Shown piece after piece: positions 23,702 to 41,782 of a DNA stretch of 64,000 bases (position 1 is the first letter of the stretch; each line of letters opens with the position of its first letter). The position numbers and the translations under genes are program-made. The stretch comes from Xestospongia muta. Its lineage: Eukaryota > Porifera > Demospongiae > Haplosclerida > Petrosiidae. Where the stretch lies: positions 4,380,932 to 4,444,931 of the forward strand of contig OY848925.1 of the NCBI GenBank assembly GCA_963693285.1. The letters are read 5' to 3'. The notes below the pieces were generated by a model. It searched no databases. It was not told where the DNA came from and worked only from the letters and a program-made list of their open reading frames with translations.

Positions 23702-24330
23702 ATGACATATTCATTGTTTTTGGTATTGTTTGTGTATTACATTTCTAGTGTTGTGTCCTGTCCAACACCAGGAGACAGTGATGATGAAGATATGTAGTAC
23801 ACATATAATAAACATCATCTAATGCCTTTTTTAGGTTGTGAAGTATCTCACCTTAAAGCACATCAAACCTTAAAGCACATGTTATACTTCATACTTAATA
23901 AACAACAGTTAGTCTGATGACTATATCATATGAAGGAATGAATTGTTTCTTTATCAGACTTGTAATGCCATAGGTATTACTCATCTGATAAATAAGATCT
24001 CCAGGATATTAGTGGTATAAGAGATTACCAAAGTAGGGGACTCAGACACAAAGTACAAACTACTAACTAGTAGGTGGATGTACTGGAGATGCTAGAGATA
24101 GTTTAAAATAGTGTGATTGAATTAAGTTTACAACAAAAGACAAAAAAATGATGTTTATGATAATAATTGTGCTGTGGTATGGTCTTGTACCGTTATGATA
24201 TAGTGGCATAATAATTGTCATGAGTGCGTTTTAAATGCGTAATATGCCGATGATGTGAACTGGTATTATTATTGTGGCTAGGCCATTATTGCTCTCTGAA
24301 AGTTACAAAGAAAGTTAAACACAAGAAATG
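23702..24330 (+). pseudogene. FReD pseudogene remnant (array copy 9)
   Basis: Exon 1 is well preserved (signal peptide MTYSLFLVLFVYYISSVVSC, 23702 onward). The donor region then reads into a stop, and exon 2 is replaced by unrelated sequence after 'gaagtatctcacc'. A degraded exon-3 part runs from about 23998 ('atctccaggatattagtgg') to about 24330, with many stops. It forms the left edge of the triplicated NRAMP-MNAT1 block: its last bases recur at about 33.71 and 44.49 kb. Confidence 0.8.
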
Positions 24331-24818
24331 TCAACTTTCTAACAATTTATTATTGTTAAGTTGTTTATTGTAATCATGTTAGCTAAACCATAAAGTCATG
24401 ATTATTGTTATTTGTTTCATTAATAATGAGACAAGCATCTTTACTACATTATTATAATACTTCTCTGTTACCATGGTGACTTCAATGTTAAGTAAATCTA
24501 ATGTATACAGCATCTTTCTAGGCTGTGGGATGATGGCAACTGTTGTGAAGCACATCACTAGAGGTAACTATAATTATATGGTACAAACCCATAAATTTTG
24601 TTTTACTGAGCAGCATTCATTGATATGACTGAAAGAACAATAAATTTACTACTCTTCTGATTAATGTCTATAAATTATTCAATTATATTTTGAACACGTA
24701 TATACAAATAATATATTGTATATATACCGTATAGACATTATTTGACAAAATTATAAACAATAAATAATAATCATAATCCTATATAATTATAAAATAATTA
24801 CAAATTTCTAATTCATTT

Positions 24819-30827
<6,009 letters not shown>

Positions 30828-30890
30828 GATAGATTGCCAAGTCTACGTATATGTGTTGCCACGCCCACGAGCAGATTGAGTGTGGCGACT
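30828..30890. promoter_or_regulatory. 63-bp divergent intergenic region, NRAMP copy 1 / MNAT1
   Basis: The two start codons (NRAMP at 30827 on -, MNAT1 at 30891 on +) are separated by only 63 bp. Transcription start sites must lie here or overlap the opposite gene, so it is a compact shared bidirectional promoter or overlapping 5' ends. It is locally more GC-rich than its surroundings and has no TATA box, as is common for housekeeping divergent promoters. Confidence 0.7.
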
Positions 30891-33574
30891 ATGGAGCAGG
30901 TTTGTCCTCGATGTCGAACTAGTTCTTACCAGAATCCTAATATGAAATTGCTGGTCAATGTCTGTGGACACAAGTTGTAAGTATCTAGAAATAACTAGCG
31001 AACGTGTACCATGAGTGATAGTAGTTAACACACGTGGTCAATCCTGTAACCACACCCACATTGTTGTGTATAATCATTTAATACTGAGTTAGGTTTGGGG
31101 ATGCCAATTCATTTCTCCACAAGCCCAGACCATTAATTGATAATTTACAGTTATGCTTTAACTTATTATTGGCAGTTCTTTAAAATTAGAATCACTTTAC
31201 ATTTAGTAGCAGCCAAAAGCAATCTATACATGTTTTGTACTCCAGACAGTCCTATAATTGTTTTGGGCCCTATGTTATGTATATACTTATATGTCTCCAC
31301 AGTATTTTATTCTATTGTTGTATGAAATAATTTAAATAAAATTAAACTACATAGTTTAACTTATAACTGCTGATATACATAGCGAAGATTCCAATGATAG
31401 GTACATTGAAAATGCTTAAAGCTTGCCTCATAATCACTTCATATTTCTAGAAGTTTTAAATTTTGATGTTTTACTATGACACCTTAAAACAATTATAAGA
31501 TAACTGTTGTTCTTGCTTGTTGTTGAGCTAATAGGAATAAAAGGCATATTCCTGAATTTATTTTTAATAGTAGTCAAAGATGTGTTATGAATGATCACTA
31601 CTAGTACATGTTTTGTAAGTTAAACTTCTTCTATTCTATTTATACTACATCTGTACTAGTTACAAATTATATCCAGATTAAGGTACAGTCTGTGTGTACC
31701 AATTTTGTTAGAATGATAATTAATAAAACTTTTCATACACAATAGTTTAGAATAATTAATATAATAATTATCTTAAGTTGGCCTGATAGTCAGGGCTCAC
31801 TCAATGATACACTAATCTATTTCTAAGCTCTACTTTCTGTAGAGAGGTCACTTAGTTAACTCAGGGACTTTTATTATAAATATTGTTCTGACAAGGCAAC
31901 TGTTAAATTTTATATTTGTTTGTCAAGATGTGAGTCCTGTGTTGATGCAGTCTTCACACGACCTTCAGCAACTTGTCCAGACTGTGGCATAGCATTACGT
32001 AGGAACCAATACCGGATGCAACAATTTGAAGACTCTTATGTAGAGAAAGAAGTAGAAATTAGAAAGAAAATCTTAAAAGAGTCAGTTTAATAATGTCATT
32101 AAAATTTTATTTTTAATTTCTTGTAGCTACAACAAGACAGAGGAGGATTTCCCTACACTTAGTGACTATAATGATTACTTGGAAGAAGTTGAATGTATTA
32201 GTGAGTTGGCTCTATTCCTGACTGAACTTATTCAATTTGTAACTACTAATATACATTGACTAATTGAGGAGTCTGGATAGATTAATCTGTGACTTATGCA
32301 CTTTGTATAGTCTTCAATTTAGCCAATGGTATTGATGTGGAGTTGACAAAAGAAAGAATTGAACAATATCGAAGAGAGAACCAAACAGCTATCATGAAAA
32401 ATAGACAGAAACACGTGAGATTATAGACTATAATAGCTAATAAATGGATGGACACACTGATAAGTATATAATTAGTCTAACTTTTCCAATAGCTTCGAAA
32501 AGAACAAATTGTCCGGACACAATTAGATTTAGAGAAGACAGAACAGGAGCTAAGAAATCAACGTGCTCGTCAAGAAGCTGCTGAAGCCATCAAAACTCGT
32601 AAGAAACAACAAGAAAACCTTCTACAAGAATTAGTAAGAATCTTACAATATCAGTACTAATAATGTCACTGTATGATAGATATCTTCTGATCGTCCTGCT
32701 GAGGAGGTGGTAGCTGAAGTTAATGCTGCTACACAAAGTCAGGATGAACAAACTGAAGTTACTGGTGGTGGGTCTGGTTTCTCTAAACCTCAATTTCAAG
32801 AACAAAAGGTAAGAAAGAACATATTAAGTGAAGCATGCTCTTATAAGTGGTTAAAATTTAGGGAGAGATAACATTTGAGCTTGTTCCAATGGAGGCTGGT
32901 ACTTTGTATACTTATCAACCATTATTAATAGACACTTATGGACCAGGAGTACCAGATCTGGAAGAATTAGAGAGTTATGGGTAAGTAGTCTAAATAATAT
33001 ACCAGATACCACCACAGAAGCCACTAAATATTGGCTGTAGTCCAGTGATGGTCAGGTACTATACTATCCCTATTGTCAATGTAGGTAGAGTTAAAGACTG
33101 TATTATTCTATATTGCAGTCACTACTGTCTATTATGTAATGTGTGGTCATTATGATATGACTATTATTCAAAAAATCATCCTAAGATTGTTTGGTACTGA
33201 TGTTGAGGTTTTAATATTTCACTATAATTGAAAATTGAAAGCTCAGTATAAATCTTTAACAAATTTTCAAAACTCGCTTGTGCTTGCTGTATTAATAATT
33301 AAATTCATTGGTTGTGAGTGCGTCAAGGCAATAATTGATTTAAAATCACCTGGCATCCTTCACATGCCAGGTGGAAACACAATGTACTGGTATTTTTAAA
33401 ATAGTTATACTATATTTCTATTTGATTGGTATAATATATAATTGTAGGTATGTGAAGAATGTACGTCAACTTGAAGAACACAATCAAGGAGGTGGATTTC
33501 TACCAGCTCATGCTTGTCATAGAGCACTTCAAGAAGCTTTTTCATGTCTGACTTTGTCTCTTCAACAAAGATAA
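30891..33574 (+). CDS. MNAT1: CDK-activating kinase assembly factor MAT1
   Basis: Eight exons: 30891-30976, 31928-32080, 32127-32200, 32311-32414, 32493-32633, 32680-32808, 32862-32980 and 33448-33574, encoding 310 aa, close to the usual length of about 309 in animals. The N-terminal C3HC4 RING finger spans exons 1-2 ([38 protein letters not shown]). It is followed by the MAT1 helical segment ([28 protein letters not shown]), a long basic-acidic coiled coil in exons 4-5 and a C-terminal conserved block ([22 protein letters not shown]) that contacts CDK7-cyclin H. MAT1 is the third subunit of the CAK module of TFIIH, acting in transcription initiation and cell-cycle kinase activation. Its 5' end is head-to-head with NRAMP. 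It is the only intact copy of three. Confidence 0.96.
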
Positions 33575-34289
33575 CTACAATCGTTTTAACTTAGCTAATT
33601 ATATGTTAGAAAAATGACTAAAGATCATTATCATGGTCATGTATCATTATGGCATGATGGTATAACAATTTCAAAATTCTAATTAAATAATATGTAAATG
33701 ATTCAGCGTTGCTACACTCTGCACATCACAGAGAAGGAAGTTAAACACAGGAAATAACAGGTTTCTTGTTATTGTTATGTTTATTGTAATTATATTAGCT
33801 AAACCGTAAACTTAATATAAATGTTATTTGTTTCATTATTATTTAATTTGCAGATAATAACAAATTATATTGAGAACATGAGACAAGTATCTTTATTACT
33901 TTAATGTAATACCTCTCTGTTACCATGGTGACTTCAATGTTACATAAATCTAACGTATAAAACAACTTTTTAGGCTGTGGGATGATGGCAATTGTTTGTG
34001 AAGCACACCACTAGAGGCAATTATAATTATATAGTACAAACCTATAAATATTATTTCACTGAGCAGCATCATTGATGTAACTGAGATAGGAGTAAATTTA
34101 CTATATAATTTTATAATTTAATAAACTACAAGTTATTCAATTATATTTAGAACACTCACAACATACAAATTATAAATTAATTGATAAAACTATAAACATT
34201 AAAAACATCATAATCTTAAATATTTATAAATAAGTACAAATCGTATAAATTAAATATAAATTATTATAAAAACATTAAAATTTTCTAAT
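33575..34289. repeat. Block junction with FReD tail remnant
   Basis: After MNAT1 the sequence passes, at about 33.6-33.7 kb, into a FReD 3' tail remnant (about 33705-33760, 'tctgcacatcacagagaagg'). Its flank, present also at about 24.3-24.8 kb and 44.5-45.07 kb, leads into the next NRAMP. This is the tandem-duplication junction. No gene is seen. Confidence 0.7.
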
Positions 34290-37200
34290 TCACTCATATT
34301 GAATTACCACCTTTTCCTTGTCTTTTTTATTTGTTTCAATCACTTTAGTTTCACTACTCAATTGCTTTTCACATTTCTGGTAACAAACTTCTTTTATGAT
34401 AGGATAAATAACCTAAAATTAAAACAAATAAATAATAACATGAAGTTTTATAATAAAAATCATTTGAAGGTGGTCCTGTTGTAATGGAGATATAATAAAG
34501 TTAATGATAAAGTAAAGTCAACATTCTGTAAATCCAATAATATCTTTGTGTTTTTCTAGGAGATTAAATAATTTATTACATTGTGTGGTTGCTATGTTAA
34601 GGTGGTGACAGGAATAAGTGTGTCCTTGGAAAGGAGCTCAAAGCAACTATTGCGTTTATGAATGTAATAAAGACCTCCACCTTCTATACTTGAAGTCTGT
34701 AGCTCATTATTAAGTGTTATTAAATAATTATTGTTTTAATTGATGCTTACAACAATAGACACTTACAAAGAAAAGAACAATTCCAATATATAACAGAAGA
34801 CCTAGACTAGCTAGTACATGTTGGTACCAGTGACCTTTGATAGCCTGAGGAAAAAAATATCCTCCGTCCACCTCTTTAGTTTAATAATTAATATACTTAC
34901 CACAGTATCAATTATAAAGAAACAATTGACACCCATTACAACAACAGCAATTATCCAAGCAACAATAGTGAGAATACTAAACAGAAAAAGAATTGGAACA
35001 AAGTCATTAAATTGACTTGACTTCTAAGTAACAACTAGCTAGTACAAAGTAATGTCATTACTCTCTTGAGTAAATATTAAATTAATCCATTTTAACAATT
35101 TGTTACTTGGATACTCATATCAGTACTAGTATTGAAATGCTAAATGTACAGTTTAAAAGACTATGTAAGTTTGTTGGTAGTTTAAACAATATAGTAACCT
35201 AACATCAGTAATGGCATCGTCTTCTTCACTAGGCCTTGACGATGGTAGTTGAGCATGTTAGAGTGTGTGTCAAGCTATTGCTGTGTGTGTAAAATATTAT
35301 AGAGTAATTATGTTTTATTATAGGAGACACTGAAAGTGTTAAGTGAGAGATTTATAGAGTTACAATTACTTCATCTACTATGGCAGAATGTAAAGAAGTG
35401 ATACGTCAATTAAAGAGACTACAACACACAACATGGAGTATATTTGTTGTTATTTATATTGCAGTTATTACTTACATATTGTTACGATGTTGTTTCATTA
35501 TTCTCCTTGAACTTGTAGCAAACAAGATTGGTAGAATAGAAAAAGGAAGCTAAGAATAAAAATTATAATATGATTAGTATCTTCTGTAAGTATATATCTT
35601 ACCAATATACTTTGTTCAATATTAATGAACTCATCTAAAAAGTCAAGTTCCTTGCTAGCAATAATGGCAATAATAACACAGGGTACCATAGAAATAGATC
35701 GAGTTAGTAGGACACGTTTCCATTTAGCCCATTTCAGACCTAGAAACCCCTGTAATCAAGCAAATAATCACACATACTTCAAATCCAAAACAAGCTATAA
35801 TTATTGTATAGATGTGGAACTGATATCATGTTCTAAACAGTACAATAGGTAGTTATTATAGTTCCATACAAAAAACCAGCTCTTTATGTACATTAAGTTA
35901 TTTTGTCATAATATAACACTATTAGTAGATATAGTCATATATATATTGATGTCAGAGTACATATATTACTCATACTTCCATAACAAATTGTCCTGCATAT
36001 GTGCCCTAAATAACATAATTAAAGTAATAATACTATATCAATGTATCATTACAGTCATTGTAGAACTCTGTCCTGATGCTAACAGACCAATAGCCCAGAT
36101 ATATTTGATCCACTCACGTTGTCCAAATGCATAATACAAACAATTACTCTATAAATGAAGTACAAAATGTAATTATAACATGTAAAGTGGAAACACAGGA
36201 ATATCATATAAAAATAGAAGTCATGTATTAATTATAACTCTACTTACAGCTGTTAAAAGACTAATGCCATTAGAAGAACAAGAGTCAGCAATATCTGGTG
36301 TATAAGTGAAGGAGTACACACTCTATTGTATTGTTTGAATGTATGGGAGAGAGAGAGAGAGAGAGAGTGACAAATTATAGTAATAATTAGAGAACTCACA
36401 GCTCCAAACACACAGATTACAAACAGATTAATAACAAAAGAGATTAGTAAGGCCACACCTAAAGAAAGATACATTTCTAACATGTTCTTATAACCACAGA
36501 TATATATATTAAAATGAACAAAATAGAAAATGAAATTTACAAAAAATAGGAGATAACATTATGTCATGTGCACAAAACTATCTCACTTGATTCTATTGTG
36601 TTGTATTTGATGCCTTCTCTGATTTCAGTAGGATTTTTTCTGGAAATGGAACGAGACTATATAATGAGTATGTGTGTGTGTGCACATGTGATTGAGTGAG
36701 TAAGAGAGAGAATGAGAGTAAATGATAAGATGCAATGGAACAACGGAATCCTCAACACATGCTATATCCATTATTGATATATAAATAAAAAAAATTCTTA
36801 ACTAAAGACCCAGGACACAAGGGAATTAATTGTAATTTCAAGGGGAGAACATTGCTTGGAATGGTTGTCATCACCGGGAACTACAAGTGGGTGTGGCTAC
36901 TTACAACATCACTGGCTAAACAAAACTATTATACTAATTAATTATCAGTAGGCTAACAGACAGCAACCAACATACTAATAAGAAGACAAAGGGTATAGGA
37001 TCATTATAAAACAGTAAGGTTTGTATCTAGTGAAGAATACTATTTAAAATAGTACTTAGTTTCTAGTAACAAACAATAGGAAAATCAAGTCTAAAGAGTC
37101 CATTATAAAGTTAGAGCAAGCTATTAGTGGCTCAAATAAGTCATTATCACTAGCATTGTATCAAATTGATACAAACTTTCTACACATTACCTAATGGAAT

Positions 37201-40200
37201 ACATTATATGTGTGACAGTCAGTGTTAATATAGTATCATTAATATTAAGTGTAGTCTAGTGTGAGAAGGATCTAGGAGTGGTCAAAATTGATTAAATTTT
37301 AATTTGACTAATCAGATTCCATCAACTGGATTCTGGTAGTGTGGGGAGATACCAAGTAAAACTTTATTATAGTTATTGTGGTTTGCTAATCTTACTTGTA
37401 TAAAGCAAAAGAAGTCATTTGATAGTTGCTGTAAATTGGTATCTATGAATTTTAAATATCTTCTGACTTAAAAATGTAGCCAATATGTGTATTAACGTGT
37501 GTGTGTGTGTGTGTGTGTGTTTGTGTGTGTGCATGTGTGTGTGTGTGTTTGTGTGTGTGGCTTCCTCCATTCTTTATATTAATTAATTAATGTTCTGATG
37601 TAATAATGTTTGCTAGATCTTCAATAAACTATACTAAGTGATGATCTTACTAAAACAAGTCCAGAATGAAGATAAATGTTATGAGGCATAATAACAGCTC
37701 CTACCAAACCCAGTCCTTGTTCAATGGCATCATGACTGCAATTAGAACACATAGGAATAAAGGTGCCTTTGATAACATCAAGTTGATTGGGTTTGGAATA
37801 GACATACTGTGTGTGTGTGTGAGGGAGAGGGAGGGGAGAGAAGGAGAGAGCTGTTATACAAATAGACTATTTTAGTCTTACCATCCATCCAAACATGACA
37901 CACATGATTGTGATAAGTAGTCCAAAGAATCCTTCTAAATATCTCAATCCTAACAAACAATCAAACATTCAATCTAATCAAAGTGAACTATCTTACCATA
38001 ACTTTCCAAGAATAGAAAGGTAAAGGTATCAATACCAGTAACAAGACAACCCTCCCAGAGTGGAATACTATACGAGATAATGTTAAGATTATATAATAGT
38101 TAAAGTATGTGTACATTGTATACTTAAACAATTTGATAGGTCAAACATAGTTAACTATATTACTCCTTAAGTTTTTAAATACACATTACAATCCTATACA
38201 CTAAATCAGTTAAAGGCTTCAATCAAAAGAACTACATAATTTAGAAGCCTGTGAATCTAATAAAACTCTATTCTTGGCTTCTACATCATATAATTCTTTT
38301 GACGTTAGGCTTTAAGTTTTGTATAGATAAATCATAAGTGAAATGTGTGATTAACTTACGTTCCTTGAGATATAATGTTAATAGCAATAGCTGATCCTAT
38401 AACCTCCTAAACAAATATATTATGTCAGAGTTAAAACACTGAGTTAGTAGTTATTCTTAACATTGGAGTATATGTAAGTACAGGAGTGATCTTATTTAGT
38501 AGAATATGTTTAGCAAAATTTTATTTGTCGCTTAAAAAACTCCATGGGCTATAGCATATGCTGTTACTCTAACAGTCTAACTATATGAATACAATTATAC
38601 CATATTATGGTATTAATAATACTACACACACACACACACATGTGTGTGCATATGTCAGGTCAAAAAATCCAAACACTTTGTGAATATCATGAATAAGTAT
38701 AACTTAACAATATGTTATGAGATAATATGATGTTTTGAATGAGAATAGATATTTAATCTACTAGATATAATGTATATACAGAATTAGTCTTCATACAATA
38801 TAGTGTTATTATCATTTATATATGAATGCAGTCTTTTTATTGTTATAAGCTGATGCAAGTGAGCAGATTTTAATAGCAGTGGACTGTCTTTGCATATAAA
38901 GTATTTTGTGTTGGCCTAGTAACAGGATTCCAATCCTTGATAATTGTCTTTGTAGTCAATAAACATTTCCGAAAACAAATAATATAATCATTCACACGAT
39001 AGCTAAGAGTTTCTATCTTACACTAAGGCTTTAACAATCAAATCATAGCCTTGGAACCAATAATTACGCTCTTTGTTTTAGCTTCAGTCTCTGGGCCTCA
39101 ATCTCAGTCTCTTGATTTTGGACTTACTTGTATATCACTTCCAATGATAGCTAGTTCTATTGCTATCCACAGTACAATACGTGGAATAAATGGATACTCG
39201 TCTTTGCAGATTTCAGCTAAATGTTTACCTGTCACTACACCCAGTCTAGCAGCTAATAACTACACAAAAAAACAAAAATAAATCCAAATAATAATACTTG
39301 ATACTGTAATATATCACCAAGAACTGTTATTAATCATAGACTTTGACAAGACAGCTTAATATTGAGCCTGTGTACATGTACAGTATTAATACTATCAAAG
39401 AATGGGTAAAGGTATATATACATAATTACATATTCATTCATTTTAACCTGTAATTATAGCATTAGACCTTTATAACATGTAGACTCAATATATATTTGAA
39501 CATAGCTTGTATGTATAAACAGAAATGTAACTAAAAAGACAAACAGATTAGTAAGGGATAAACAGACCTTAACTATATAAGACCAATGAATGGACAAAAT
39601 GAGTTGATTATATTCTACTTACTTGTACGAGTAAACCAGCCACTGTAGACCACAACAATACCCAAAGTAACTATAAAGACAACAACTAAAATATTGAGGT
39701 CACAAAATTAATAGTAAAAATATCCAGAGCCAATATCATCAACATTGATACTAACATCAAAGTACAATAAGGTAGACAATATATTACTATATTACTATAT
39801 GGTATATACCTTGTATTGAGCTACAGCACCAGCCTGTAAATCACCCTCTATATTACCAGGATCAAGATAGGCAATACTCATTAAAAAACCAGGACCTGTA
39901 AATGCCCATAACTTTTGAAAACTAAACAATGGCTATTGGAAGAGAAGTGTGAGTGAGTGTGTGTGTGTGTCATAGAACGTACAACTGACACAATTTTCTA
40001 ACATACTAACATTACATAAATGAATTGTAGCTGAAATAAAAATATAGCTTACTGCTTTTTCACGATGTGGTACATGAATGAGCTGGAAATCTTTAGCTTT
40101 ATGTTCCTCAGATTGCTCCAGTTCTTTATTAGATGTGTCCCCATCAATTAGAGGTGACTCCTCATTTGGTTCTTGTTGTGGACACTTACTAAAGAAAGAC

Positions 40201-40309
40201 TTTGCTTAGCTGTTGTCTAATTGCATGCTTATGCAATGTGATGCAATAATATAAACCACTGTCAGTCTGAGTCTAACTACTGTCCGTATACTTACCCCTC
40301 TTCTGCCAT
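34290..40309 (-). CDS. SLC11A: NRAMP/SLC11 divalent metal transporter, copy 2
   Basis: Nineteen exons correspond one-to-one in length with copy 1: 40309-40296 (coding part), 40188-40053, 39932-39810, 39670-39623, 39259-39128, 38406-38360, 38067-37997, 37949-37882, 37806-37651, 36656-36587, 36476-36400, 36322-36248, 36148-36053, 36005-35976, 35749-35603, 35549-35476, 34976-34901, 34844-34767, 34412-34290. Translation probably starts at ATG 40309-40307 (MAEEGKCP), because a transposon insertion 49 bp upstream removed the longer N-terminus seen in copy 1. This gives 546 aa. It has AYLDPGN in TM1, MPHN in TM6 and the [10 protein letters not shown] loop, so it should still transport metal. The C-tail (about the last 30 residues) is unlike that of copy 1. 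Its promoter is replaced, so expression may differ. Confidence 0.92.
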
Positions 40310-40451
40310 ATCACCAACTAACCCAGAAAGTCCAGCTGTCTCCAAGTTGCTACGCTGTCATAGGAGGCTGAAGGGGTGGGCTGGAGGGGCAGACCCCCAA
40401 TATTTAGGAAGAGGGGGCTCGGCCCCCCTCCCAAATTTTTATTGCCTGCAC

Positions 40452-41226
40452 CAGGAGCGCATGTGCGTCGTGAAGCGACGCAAAGGAGCGTCAAACTCCC
40501 TTAACCAACTGTTGTCGAATCAAGGCTTAGAACATATGTCCATATATGGACATAACTGCTAAGTGTTTTGTATTTTAATAGCTTCTGGGCTGTAACCTCT
40601 TAGTAGGTGTGCTTTAAATAGATAAATTTAAGAGAAGTCAAGAAGTCAAGAAAATGGCCAAGCGACCTTGAACAACATATATCATTATATTCAGACACAA
40701 GGTAACTCCCAAGTGTCCTGGTGTTCTGTGTGGATAAAGTGTCACAAGCTAAAGTGCGTACTTCCTTGTACCACCCAGCAAGGAAACTACCAAAACGTTT
40801 GTTACCCTTGTAATAGATGCAAAAAAGCTGGCAGAAAGTTCTTTTTAAGAACTCCAGCAACTTCTCTAGCCTGAGACTAGTTTTCATGTATTGCCAGAGA
40901 ACTAGTCTTGTTGAATAAAGTGATATATGTTGTTCAACTGTTTCCACCTCTTTAATGACAAAAGCCTCCATAACGTCCAAGTATAATTCTTTTAAACGTT
41001 TCTCGATGTACATAACTTCTTTCTTAGTTTCGACTTCTTCGTTTTACTCGCCATATGATTGTAATAATATTCATTGCTCCGTCACGTACTTAGCAGTACT
41101 TATGCTAAGTAAGTGTATTTCCTTATATGGAATAATCCTTGACCGCGTTTCGACAATGGTTAGAATACAAATATAATTGCAGTTTGACGCTCCTTCGCGT
41201 CGCTTCGCGACGCTCATGCGCTCCTG
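40452..41226. mobile_element. hAT-like non-autonomous element with 46-bp TIRs
   Basis: The ends CAGGAGCGCATG...GGAGCGTCAAACT (40452-40497) and the inverted copy at 41181-41226 match at about 90%. The direct repeat CCTGCAC (40445-40451 and 41227-41233) is a 7-bp, perhaps 8-bp, target duplication. CAGG-type termini with such a duplication resemble hAT elements. An internal 137-codon open frame on the - strand (40600-41013) has no recognisable domain and is not claimed as a gene. A shorter internal inverted repeat (near 40670 and 40918) is also present. Confidence 0.65.
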
Positions 41227-41712
41227 CCTGCACTTACCCCACAAAAAGAATCTAAGTTAATCTTATTGGTGTTGATGAAACTGTCAAAAGTTTTGACATA
41301 TTTGCAGGCCACATGCAATGACGGAAAAACGGCTTAACAATTGTCTGGTCCTTCATGTACACAAATGCATAAATAATGAAAGGCACTAAAGTGCCGAACC
41401 TCGCTGTAGTTTCTAAGTTATTTATAAATTCTATGCCAGCTTAGGCCCAGCTATGATGTTGTTATTGCAAGAAAATTTATTAACATTCCAGAAGGTGTGG
41501 TTGTAAAATGGCAAGCTTTGTCATTCTGTATATGCTCATTAATTGTTGCTTGATTTCTAGCTTTGCCATGTTTGTGAAGCAGTAACTGAATAAGTGATAG
41601 TATCATTCAATTCCCAAGCAAGATTAAGTGCTACTTTCGTGATGAAAAGTTTCTCTGAGTCTTTACATGACCCTTTAAAATCTATCAATATTTCATATAC
41701 AAAATTTATTAA

Positions 41713-41750
41713 CCTCGCTGTGCGTGGGCGCATAGCGAGGGTACTGTAGT

Positions 41751-41782
<32 letters not shown>

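Noticed and set aside
40600..41013. 137-codon frame on the - strand inside the hAT-like element
   Set aside because: No recognisable transposase or other domain, and the element is too short to be autonomous; kept only as a note.
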